Shown here one piece after another: positions 1-5,729 of a stretch of 9,670 bases of DNA. This DNA comes from an uncultured Lactobacillus sp. (GTDB taxonomy: Bacteria; Bacillota; Bacilli; Lactobacillales; Lactobacillaceae). The notes under the pieces were generated by a model. That model saw only the letters and a program-made list of their open reading frames with translations. It did no database searches and had not been told where the DNA came from. The stretch spans positions 1-9,670 of the forward strand of contig CAMJXI010000032.1 in assembly GCA_946409675.1 (NCBI GenBank), written 5' to 3'. The number at the start of each line of letters is the position of its first letter. Positions within the stretch are counted from its first letter, which is position 1. The position numbers and the translations under genes are program-made.

Positions 1-47
1 GACCACCGAGATCTACACTCTTTCCCTACACGACGCTCTTCCGATCT
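1..47. other. Illumina TruSeq universal adapter remnant (sequencing artefact)
   Basis: These bases match the 3' part of the Illumina TruSeq universal adapter, from GACCACCGAGATCTACAC through the ending CGACGCTCTTCCGATCT at 31-47. Genomic sequence starts at 48. The adapter was not trimmed and was assembled onto the contig end. Read on the minus strand it continues the rbsA frame as IGRASCRERV and then a TAG stop at 15-13, so it creates a false end for that gene. The match is from memory of the adapter sequence and is unambiguous. Confidence 0.98.
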
Positions 48-1410
48 CAGGTAAATCACTAGAAACCAGTATGATGCCAACACCTCTATTGGTTAATTCG
101 TTCATCAAGTCATAAATTTCTCTCTTTGCCCCGACGTCAACGCCTCGTGTTGGCTCATCTAGAATAAGGACTTGCGAACCACTACCAATCCATTTTGCTA
201 AAACGACTTTTTGCTGATTCCCACCTGAAAGGGTTCCAGCTTCAACTTCAGCGCTTTGAGTTTTGACAGATAAGCGGTCAATGAGCATGGTCACAAAGTC
301 AGAAGAACTCTTTTTATCAACAAAACCGTGTTTGACGAATCCTTTGACACTAGGCAGGATGATATTGTCAGATAGTGAAGCGTCAAGAACTAGGCCTTCA
401 TCCTTACGATTTTCAGTCAAAAATCCAATATGATGGTCGATAGCTTCACTTGGATTATGAATATGGATTTCTTTACCATCCAAGAAAAGTTTGCCAGAGG
501 TCAACTTGTCAATCCCGAAGATTGCGCGCATGATTTCTGTTCGACCAGCGCCCATCAAACCTGAAAATCCTAGAATCTCACCTTTATGTAATTCAAAGTT
601 GATATCCGTGAAGACACCTTTTTCATTTAGGTGGTCAGCTTTAAAGATAACGTCACCTATTGTAGGTTCGCGTGTTGGGTAGAAGTCGCCAATTTCACGT
701 CCAACCATGTCTTTAACGATATTTTCAACCTTGGCATCTGCAATTTCGTACGTATTAACGGAAATACCATCTCTCATTACAGTTACTCGGTCTGCAATTT
801 CGAAAAATTCTTCCATTCTATGTGAAATGTAGATAAATGAAACACCGGTCTTTTGTAGTTGTTTGACTACTGCAAATAATTTTTTGATTTCTGTTTCGGT
901 TAAAGCGGCCGTAGGTTCATCCATAATAATGACTTTGGCATTAGTCATTAGCGATTTGGCAATTTCTACCATCTGTTGTCTTCCGACACTGAGGTTACCG
1001 ATTTCTTGCGTGACATCGAAGTTAGCACCAAGCTTTTTCAAGTATGTTTCCGCTTGATTTTTCATGGCTTTTTCGTCCATCATGCCAAACTTACTTTTTA
1101 TTTCTTTGTTCAAAAACATGTTATCAACAACTGACATCTCTAAGAAGTTGTTCATTTCTTGGTGAATGAAACTGATACCATTTTGCTCTGCTTCGAGCGG
1201 TCCGGAAAAGACAGTTTCTTTTCCATCTACCAGTATTTTCCCGCCATCTGCGCTATACAGTCCGGTGAGAATATTCATCAATGTTGATTTACCAGCACCA
1301 TTTTCACCCATCAGTGCGTGAACTTCGCCGGGAAGGATTGTTAAATCTACTCCGACCAAAACTTTGTTCGTACCAAATGCTTTGGAGATTTTTTGTAGTT
1401 CAATTTTCAA
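48..1410 (-). CDS. rbsA: Ribose ABC transporter ATP-binding protein RbsA, 3' end missing
   Basis: Tandem ATPase subunit that energises ribose import with an RbsC permease and RbsB binding protein. Two ABC domains are visible. The first has Walker A GENGAGKST (35-43), signature LSVGRQQ (140-146), Walker B IIMDE (161-165) and H-loop His197. The second has the degenerate Walker A GLMGAGRTE (284-292) typical of this family, signature LSGGNQQ (394-400) and Walker B LILDE (415-419). The start is TTG at 1410, after a GGAGG site about 8 bases upstream, and gives MKIELQKISK. It follows rbsD by 20 bases in the same operon. Only about 455 residues are genuine against roughly 490-500 for the family. The open frame continues to 13, but the last ten residues (IGRASCRERV) are translated adapter, and residue Glu455 spans the junction. 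The true C-terminus, rbsC and rbsB lie off the contig. Ribose specificity rests on rbsD next door; the ATPase alone could serve another pentose. Confidence 0.93.
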
Positions 1411-1430
1411 CTTTTTTCCTCCTCTCTAAA

Positions 1431-1823
1431 TCAGAATGTAACACCACTAACTAAAATGATATTTGCAAATGGGGTCATTTCACCTGTTCTAATAAATGCT
1501 TTTGTGTGACCAAGATCGAGTTTCAATTGTGAATGTGGTACATATTCTATCGGAACAGTAAACCGCTGCTTTATTGCGGCTAACATTTCTGGATTTTCGG
1601 TCTTTATTTCTTCTGCTAAATAAATTGATTGCACTTGCATTTCCAGAAGAATGTTATCCAAAACCTCTAAGAAACTTGGGATAGCATTTGAGACAGCTAA
1701 ATCTATCTTTTTGGTACCTGCTGGTACGGGCATTCCGGCGTCGCCGATAGCTAATTCGTCAAAATGACCCATATCTGCGACTACTCCAGCAATTTCTGAG
1801 TTGATTATTCCTGCTTTTTTCAT
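1431..1823 (-). CDS. rbsD: D-ribose pyranase RbsD
   Basis: Catalyses interconversion of the beta-pyran and beta-furan forms of D-ribose, supplying the form used by ribokinase; a cytoplasmic homo-oligomer. The 130-residue length is normal for the family (131 in Bacillus subtilis). Family active-site positions seen here are His20 (in [13 protein letters not shown]), Asp28, His97 and the C-terminal block TPFANIIL with Asn121. The usual sequence of that block is PYAN, so the family tyrosine is Phe119 here, and GHTD is GHFD. The ATG overlaps the rbsR stop by one base (TAATG), with an AAGGAGG site about 8 bases upstream, which implies translational coupling to rbsR. rbsA follows 20 bases later. The assignment is firm; the effect of the Tyr-to-Phe change on activity is unknown. 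Confidence 0.95.
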   Translation of the reverse strand: MKKAGIINSEIAGVVADMGHFDELAIGDAGMPVPAGTKKIDLAVSNAIPSFLEVLDNILLEMQVQSIYLAEEIKTENPEMLAAIKQRFTVPIEYVPHSQLKLDLGHTKAFIRTGEMTPFANIILVSGVTF

Positions 1824-2845
1824 TACTCATTCCTCCTTGTTGATTCACGTTCAACCAGTTTAACTGGTAATTGTTCATTACTTGCAGAAGAAAGATGGTT
1901 ATTCATATCATTAATAATTAGTTCTACTGCAAGTTTTCCCATCTCACTAATCGGTTGACGGATTGTGGTTAGCTTGGGATTTAGATATTCAGCAAACTCG
2001 ATATCATCAAAGCCGATAATTGAATAATCATCCGGCACTGATTTGCCGAGTTCAGCTAGTCCACGGTAGATACCGATAGCCGTGTCATCATTGACTGTCA
2101 CAATGGCAGTTGCATCAGTTTTGACGATTTGTTTTGCTATCTCATAACCGCCCTCCTTGGAAAGTTCTGCCCTGAAAGTTAATTCATCGTCAGACTTTAT
2201 TTTGAAATTCCGAAAGGCAAGTTTATAACCTTCAATACGTTCTTCGATATTAGCTGGAATATTCTTTGGGAGAATAAAAGCAATTTTTTGATGACCGAGA
2301 TTAAGCAAGTGTGTGACTGCCAATCTGCCACCTTCTAAATTGTTAACAGATATTCGATGAACAGAATTTAAGTTGATGTTGGCACGGTCAAGTGTGACCA
2401 CGGGGATTGACTCGATGTTGATTACTTTTTCGATAATCACATTTGAAACACCAGGAGCGGCAAGAATCAAGCCATTTTGTGAGCCTGATGCAAAATTTTT
2501 GATCAAGTAATCAATGTCTTCCTTGTAATATCCAACGTTAAATATTTGGGGATAAATACCCTGAGGAATTGCGGTCTTTTCAATTGCAGAAATGAACTCA
2601 GTGTAGAATGTGTTCTTGATATCTGGAACAACAATTCCAATGGTATTTGTTCTGATGCCCGCTAATTCTTGCGCACGATAATCTGGAAAGTAACCAAGAT
2701 CTTTCTGTAACTTCAAAACTTTATCACGAGTTTCAGCACTAAAGCGTTCACCCTTATGATTCAATATTTGTGAAACTGTAGTGACTGATAACCCGGCTTT
2801 TTTTGCTAAATCCCGGATTGTGACGCGCTCCACCATAAGCATCAT
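1823..2845 (-). CDS. rbsR: LacI-family ribose operon repressor RbsR
   Basis: Sugar-responsive DNA-binding repressor. The N-terminal helix-turn-helix (residues 9-29, [20 protein letters not shown]) and hinge helix (57-64, RAQELAGI) are followed by a periplasmic-binding-protein-like effector domain starting at [11 protein letters not shown]. The 340-residue length is typical. Several start codons are possible: ATG at 2845, 2842 and 2836, giving [10 protein letters not shown]. Upstream sequence is only weakly Shine-Dalgarno-like (AAATGGGATGATG), so MVERVTI from 2836 is equally plausible. It is first in rbsR-rbsD-rbsA and lies directly behind a strong promoter, with LacI-type operator repeats between promoter and start, so it probably represses its own operon and is released by ribose or a derivative. 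The ribose assignment comes from the neighbours; the protein alone only says LacI family. Confidence 0.92.
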   Translation of the reverse strand: MMLMVERVTIRDLAKKAGLSVTTVSQILNHKGERFSAETRDKVLKLQKDLGYFPDYRAQELAGIRTNTIGIVVPDIKNTFYTEFISAIEKTAIPQGIYPQIFNVGYYKEDIDYLIKNFASGSQNGLILAAPGVSNVIIEKVINIESIPVVTLDRANINLNSVHRISVNNLEGGRLAVTHLLNLGHQKIAFILPKNIPANIEERIEGYKLAFRNFKIKSDDELTFRAELSKEGGYEIAKQIVKTDATAIVTVNDDTAIGIYRGLAELGKSVPDDYSIIGFDDIEFAEYLNPKLTTIRQPISEMGKLAVELIINDMNNHLSSASNEQLPVKLVERESTRRNE

Positions 2846-2863
2846 CCCATTTCTTTATTTTAG

Positions 2864-2896
2864 GTAAACCGTTTCAGTAAACCGTTTTACTAAACC
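2864..2896 (-). promoter_or_regulatory. Tandem LacI-type operator, probable RbsR binding site
   Basis: GTAAACCGTTT occurs twice with a 13-base period, at 2864-2874 and 2877-2887. The second copy extends to the imperfect palindrome GTAAACCGTTTTAC (2877-2890, 12 of 14 positions symmetric, CG centre), followed by another half-like TAAACC at 2891-2896. A CG-centred palindrome is the usual LacI-family operator form. It sits roughly +5 to +37 from the expected start of the rbs transcript, a position suited to blocking polymerase. Binding by RbsR is inferred. Confidence 0.72.
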
Positions 2897-2907
2897 TTTC
2901 GAATAAA

Positions 2908-2936
2908 ATTATAATCTTGTTTGTAAGCGCTGTCAA
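2908..2936 (-). promoter_or_regulatory. Sigma-A promoter of the rbs operon
   Basis: On the minus strand a perfect TTGACA (2936-2931) and a perfect TATAAT (2913-2908) are separated by exactly 17 bases. Transcription should start near 2901, leaving a leader of about 55 bases before rbsR. This is the strongest promoter-like sequence in the window, so expression must depend on repression by RbsR and CcpA. Confidence 0.9.
2922..2935 (+). promoter_or_regulatory. cre site (CcpA binding) in the rbs promoter
   Basis: TGTAAGCGCTGTCA matches the catabolite-responsive element consensus TGTAANCGNTNNCA at every fixed position. It overlaps the -35 hexamer and the promoter spacer, so CcpA with HPr(Ser-P) would exclude RNA polymerase when a preferred sugar is present. 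CcpA binding is inferred from the consensus and the location. Confidence 0.87.
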
Positions 2937-3099
2937 ACGTATTTTTTGAAATAACATATATTAATATAGTCATAATCTTGATTCTACTTGGTCTGACGTC
3001 CATAATATTTTTTTGATTTTGTTTATAATCATGTTGTTTCACATTAACGCTCTTGCCACAAAAACAGTGGTACCTCGACACGATTAATTACCATAATTT

Positions 3100-3115
3100 T
3101 GTGATTAATTTCACA
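3100..3115. promoter_or_regulatory. CRP/FNR-family binding-site consensus TGTGA-N6-TCACA
   Basis: TGTGATTAATTTCACA contains both five-base half-sites exactly, at the canonical six-base spacing. Firmicutes have CRP/FNR-family regulators (for example ArcR) that recognise this pattern. The site lies about 165 bases upstream of the rbs -35 element and is not placed conventionally at any obvious promoter, so the target gene is unclear. Confidence 0.5.
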
Positions 3116-3269
3116 GATATTTGTGCAATAAATTTCGTCATTAAAATTGAATAATTTAAGTCAAAAAATAACACCTTTAAAACTTCGAAAAAAGATTTTT
3201 CATCCCTCTTGCAATTATGTCTGTAAATATTTCAGTTTATTTGCGAATTTAACTGGTGATTATTGGTCA

Positions 3270-3319
3270 AAAGAAAAACCCTTTAAAATTAGGCTTTTTA
3301 GGTCTAACTTTAAAGGGTT
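3270..3319 (-). terminator. Rho-independent terminator of the CAP-protein gene
   Basis: Perfect 11-bp arms AACCCTTTAAA (3277-3287) and TTTAAAGGGTT (3309-3319) enclose a loop that itself has a TTAG/CTAA pairing. On the minus strand the stem is followed by TTTTTCTTTT. It lies 40 bases beyond the stop of the minus-strand gene ending at 3359. Confidence 0.88.
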
Positions 3320-3358
3320 GCTAAATTTTTATTGATACTATCTTTATTCTAGCTGTAA

Positions 3359-4450
3359 TTATCGTCCGGCAAATTCTTGCATACCGATATATTGTCCGTT
3401 GGGAAGTTGGTAAGCCGTCACACCGGTTGATGTGTAGCGCGCCTTCAAAATATTAGCCCGATGTTCAGGAGAGTTAATCCAAAGATTCACAAAGTGTTGT
3501 GCTACGGCTTGAACTGATCCTTGATTGTTCACGACCGCCAAATTTTCACCATAAAGTCCTGAACCAAAGCTTCTCAAGTTTGGCTCAGTTGAGAACTTAG
3601 CTCCATTAGGGCGCAAATGATTAACACTCTGGTTACTCCCAGATTGACGAATGGCTTGGGCTTCTTCATTTGCTCTTACCTGTGAACCAGATTGTAAGCC
3701 ACCTTGGAGATATAACGCTCCAAGACCATTGCTGGCCCGATAGGCATTGATTCCATTCAAAATTAATGTATTAAGCGAAGCTGTTGGTTGTGCTTTTGGT
3801 GTTACTGGTGCAGTCTTGACCGGTGCGCTTGCAGTTTTTGCTGTTGCTGCTTTTGCAGGTTGCGTGACTGTCTTAGCAGGATTAGTGGTGCTAGCCTGAT
3901 AAGTTTTCTCACTTCGATTCGTTTCCCGAATAATTTTGACATACTTACTATCAAGCCATTGTTTATTTTCTAACTGATACCAAACTGCCCCATTTAAAAT
4001 CTGGCGTTTAATAATCGTCACTTTAGAATTATGGAGATAAGTCTTACCAGCAAACATTCTATGGGTTGCTTCTGGACCGGTCCATCCCACAATGCCATAA
4101 CGCGGAATATAATTAATTTGCCCAATTGCATTGAGCGTTTGACTAGAATTTTCCGTTAAGGTATCAAAATACTTTGCAGGCACGTATTGATTACCACCAA
4201 GATTATAGTAAAGTATATTCAAACGTGAGACGGTTCCGAAAACCTTCCAACTTGTTTGCGTCTTTAAATATTTTCCTGTATTTTGGGTCAGAGCATTATT
4301 TTTAACTGCCACTCCACTCTTTTCCACGTAGTTGATGCGCCCAGTAGAAGCCGCGTCAACATTGCAATTATCTTTAATTTGGGCAATTCCCAAAGATCCG
4401 CCGACAGCGGCCGCTAAAAATAAACTGTACAGAAATTTTTTCTCAACCAT
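3359..4450 (-). CDS. Secreted protein with two SLAP-like domains and a C-terminal CAP domain
   Basis: 363 residues, exported. Residues 1 to about 35 form a signal peptide: MVEKK, a hydrophobic core LYSLFLAAAVGGSLGIA, and a likely cut near VDAAS. Two SLAP-type (lactobacillar S-layer, wall-binding) repeats follow, at about 45-97 and 112-173, ending with the family-like YVPAKYFD and WLDSKYVKI. A 50-residue Ala/Thr/Pro/Lys linker (178-225) leads to a CAP (SCP/PR-1) domain at about 227-363, with the usual motif residues His278 (NHLRPNG), Glu302 (GENLA) and Glu329-His330 (NSPEHRANIL). The likely role is a wall-attached extracellular protein; substrates of bacterial CAP domains are mostly unknown. 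The start has AAGGGG about 8 bases upstream, its own promoter and terminator, and no operon partner. SLAP assignment is by pattern, CAP assignment by clear motifs. Confidence 0.9.
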   Translation of the reverse strand: MVEKKFLYSLFLAAAVGGSLGIAQIKDNCNVDAASTGRINYVEKSGVAVKNNALTQNTGKYLKTQTSWKVFGTVSRLNILYYNLGGNQYVPAKYFDTLTENSSQTLNAIGQINYIPRYGIVGWTGPEATHRMFAGKTYLHNSKVTIIKRQILNGAVWYQLENKQWLDSKYVKIIRETNRSEKTYQASTTNPAKTVTQPAKAATAKTASAPVKTAPVTPKAQPTASLNTLILNGINAYRASNGLGALYLQGGLQSGSQVRANEEAQAIRQSGSNQSVNHLRPNGAKFSTEPNLRSFGSGLYGENLAVVNNQGSVQAVAQHFVNLWINSPEHRANILKARYTSTGVTAYQLPNGQYIGMQEFAGR

Positions 4451-4500
4451 GACTATTTCCCCTTATTAAAGATGACGTGTCCCTCACTTCATCAAAGAGT

Positions 4501-4529
4501 AGTATAGCACTTGTTATTTTTAAAGTAAA
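4501..4529 (-). promoter_or_regulatory. Promoter of the SLAP-CAP gene
   Basis: Minus strand TTTACT?-type -35 hexamer (4529-4524) and TATACT (4506-4501) are separated by 17 bases, with TGC directly before the -10 (extended -10). The predicted start is near 4494, giving a leader of about 45 bases that ends in AAGGGG before the ATG. Confidence 0.72.
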
Positions 4530-4689
4530 AATTTATGTGTTAACTATTAAAAAAACTTATAAACTGGACTACACCAGTATTTAATTATTCTGAAAATATA
4601 TCGTTAGTGTTTTTTAATCATGTTAAAACAATAATCTACAAAAAAGTTTTGAGACGTGTTATTCTGAAAATAGAAGGCGAGGTAGAAAA

Positions 4690-5160
4690 ATGACAATCTA
4701 TGATTTAACCGTTACAGACGAGAATGGCCAAAATTACTCAATGGACAAATATAAGGGTAAGACACTCTTAATCGTTAATACAGCAACAAAGTGTGGTTTT
4801 ACGCCACAATTTGCTGAGCTCGAGGAAATTTATAAAGAATTTAAGGATCAAGGTTTAGTTGTACTTGGCTTTCCCTCAAACCAATTTAAGCAAGAATTAG
4901 AAACAGGTAAGGCAGCAGCTGAAGCATGCCGCACAACTTACGGCGTAACTTTCCCGATGCATAGTTTAGTTAACGTTAATGGAGCAGACGCTTCCCCACT
5001 ATTCAGTCTTTTGAAAGAAGAAGCACCAGGCGTACTGGGTGAAGCAATAAAGTGGAACTTTACAAAGTTTTTAGTTGACCGTGATGGCAAAGTAATCGAC
5101 CGTTTTGCCCCAAAAACTTCTCCAAAGGAAATTATCCCGGATATCCAAAAAGTACTATAA
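4690..5160 (+). CDS. Glutathione/thiol peroxidase, cysteine type
   Basis: Thioredoxin-fold peroxidase reducing hydroperoxides in the cytoplasm. The 156-residue length is usual for bacterial GPx. Family residues are present: peroxidatic Cys35 in NTATKCGFTPQF, Gln65 in FPSNQF, and Trp122-Asn123 in KWNFTKFLVDRDG. A second cysteine, Cys80 in ACRTTYGVTFPM, sits where yeast and plant-type enzymes carry the resolving cysteine, so this enzyme probably uses thioredoxin rather than glutathione. The ATG has a GAGGT site about 7 bases upstream. It is divergent from the CAP gene (240-base gap) and has its own terminator 13 bases after the stop. No sharp promoter was found; a TATTCT at 4660-4665 is a possible -10 without a good -35. 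Confidence 0.94.
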   Translation: MTIYDLTVTDENGQNYSMDKYKGKTLLIVNTATKCGFTPQFAELEEIYKEFKDQGLVVLGFPSNQFKQELETGKAAAEACRTTYGVTFPMHSLVNVNGADASPLFSLLKEEAPGVLGEAIKWNFTKFLVDRDGKVIDRFAPKTSPKEIIPDIQKVL

Positions 5161-5172
5161 ATTTAAGCATGC

Positions 5173-5203
5173 AAAAAGGCCAAACCGTCGTTTGGCCTTT
5201 TTT
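5173..5203 (+). terminator. Rho-independent terminator after the peroxidase gene
   Basis: 13-bp stem AAAAAGGCCAAAC / GTTTGGCCTTTTT (5173-5185 and 5190-5202) with loop CGTC, followed by T. The flanking A-run and T-run make it usable in both directions. Confidence 0.93.
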
Positions 5204-5283
5204 GATATCCCAAGTGTAACCTTTATCACTAAGGAATATTTCATATTTGAGTGGGATTTCTGAATTTCTTGGAGGGAAAATTC

Positions 5284-5322
5284 ATGAAAAATTTTAATAA
5301 GAAGCCTTATCGACTAGTCTAA
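5284..5322 (+). CDS. Possible 12-residue leader peptide MKNFNKKPYRLV
   Basis: ATG at 5284 is preceded by GGAGGG (5271-5276) at an ideal 7-base spacing. The frame reads MKNFNKKPYRLV and stops at TAA 5320-5322, inside and just past the loop of a perfect hairpin (5309-5331). A ribosome on these codons would cover the hairpin, an arrangement like an attenuator. However, no plus-strand gene follows for 400 bases, and no promoter is clear. It may be a remnant or a chance combination; no known peptide is recognised. Confidence 0.25.
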   Translation: MKNFNKKPYRLV

Positions 5323-5347
5323 CTAGTCGATCTATTTTTGCGGTCAT
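5294..5347 (-). CDS. Possible 17-codon ORF or coding remnant
   Basis: Minus-strand ATG at 5347 opens MTAKIDRLVRLVDKASY and stops at 5294. GAAGGT lies about 6 bases upstream, and the ATG overlaps the TGA of another open frame (ATGCAATGA) whose end reads DEISNLKEGMQ. In the frame of this ORF the preceding codons read QQLERRYA. The heptad-like, charged composition on both frames looks like a decayed or frameshifted coiled-coil gene downstream of the 46-residue ORF. The DRLVRLV repeat is also what the hairpin sequence encodes, so chance is possible. Confidence 0.2.
   Translation of the reverse strand: MTAKIDRLVRLVDKASY
5309..5339 (+). terminator. Perfect hairpin with T-run, possible terminator
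   Basis: Arms ATCGACTAGT (5309-5318) and ACTAGTCGAT (5322-5331) pair perfectly over ten bases with a three-base loop CTA, followed by CTATTTTTG. On the plus strand this has terminator form; on the minus strand there is no good T-run. Which transcript it would end is not evident. A protein-bound palindrome is an alternative. Confidence 0.5.
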
Positions 5348-5424
5348 TGCATACCTTCTTTCAAGTTGCTGATTTCATCATAGATTATCAAACATAAAAC
5401 TAACTTAAATTTGTAGTTATTCTT

Positions 5425-5565
5425 TTAAACTAACAAAGCCAAAGTAATTGTTCCTAGGATGATGATTGCTTCTGTCCACAAGCCCTTCATATCCAGATCG
5501 TAACGCTTTTTTGATTCGCGTTCTTTTTTCAAAGCTGGTTCTAAAAACTCATATTCTCTTTGCAT
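5425..5565 (-). CDS. Unrecognised 46-residue single-pass membrane protein
   Basis: ATG at 5565 follows an AAAGGAAG site about 7 bases upstream; the frame stops at TAA 5427-5425. The protein begins MQREYEFLEPALKKERESKK, a strongly charged soluble part with helix-forming composition, and ends with one hydrophobic segment LWTEAIIILGTITLALLV (about 29-46) running to the C-terminus. This order (charged N-terminal helix, C-terminal anchor) suggests a tail-anchored membrane protein with the N-terminus inside. I do not recognise a family. It is a single gene, divergent from the GNAT gene and convergent with the peroxidase. The good ribosome binding site, the amphipathic-to-hydrophobic layout and lack of rare features favour a real gene. 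No clear promoter was found. Function unknown. Confidence 0.62.
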   Translation of the reverse strand: MQREYEFLEPALKKERESKKRYDLDMKGLWTEAIIILGTITLALLV

Positions 5566-5693
5566 GTCTATCTTCCTTTCTTTAATGGAATATCTTCATG
5601 ATACGTTTGCTAGCTTAAAGAACTCATAAAACCAGTTGAAGAAAAGGTAAAGAAGAGCGTGAATTCTCCCAAAATCATTACCAAATCTTTTGG

Positions 5694-5699
5694 TATACT
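5694..5699 (+). promoter_or_regulatory. Extended -10 promoter candidate for the GNAT gene
   Basis: TATACT preceded by TGG (5691-5693) forms an extended -10 element about 30 bases before the GNAT start. No good -35 is seen at 16-18 bases, which extended -10 promoters tolerate. Confidence 0.45.
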
Positions 5700-5729
5700 T
5701 AATTAATTACACAAAGAGGAGTTTTAACA

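Larger units (their letters stand above)
2937..3358. other. Intergenic region between the rbs promoter and the CAP-protein gene
   Basis: About 420 bases of AT-rich sequence with no gene that has a credible start and ribosome binding site. It contains an exact CRP/FNR-type palindrome (3100-3115), a minor CCAC/GTGG hairpin (3056-3070) and the terminator of the upstream minus-strand gene (3270-3319). Open frames of about 60 codons on either strand lack ribosome binding sites and run across the rbs promoter or through the terminator, so they are not called. Confidence 0.7.
5204..5424. other. Gene-poor stretch holding a hairpin and tiny ORFs
   Basis: 220 bases without a conventional gene. It contains a 12-codon plus-strand ORF with a strong ribosome binding site (5284-5322), a perfect 10-bp hairpin (5309-5331) with a T-run, and a 17-codon minus-strand ORF (5294-5347). 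The minus-strand frame of the 46-residue gene at 5425 also stays open beyond its stop for 26 codons, to ATGCAATGA at 5352-5344. Described separately below. Confidence 0.55.

Noticed and set aside
491..1057. Three plus-strand frames opposite rbsA
   Set aside because: They are antisense to a clear two-domain ATPase and contain no domain-like sequence.
2890..3081. 63-codon minus-strand open frame upstream of rbsR
   Set aside because: It starts at GTG without a ribosome binding site and runs across the rbs promoter and cre site; its translation resembles no family.
3055..3082. T-box-like GTGGTACCTCG
   Set aside because: It resembles the T-box core GGTGGNACCGCG only partly, with no terminator/antiterminator pair and no plus-strand amino-acid gene downstream.
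3147..3335. 62-codon plus-strand open frame in the rbs/CAP intergenic region
   Set aside because: It has a TTG start without a ribosome binding site and runs through the terminator hairpin at 3277-3319.
5160..5254. Minus-strand frame MKYSLVIKV... opposite the peroxidase terminator
   Set aside because: About 29 codons, no ribosome binding site, and it crosses the terminator stem; chance.
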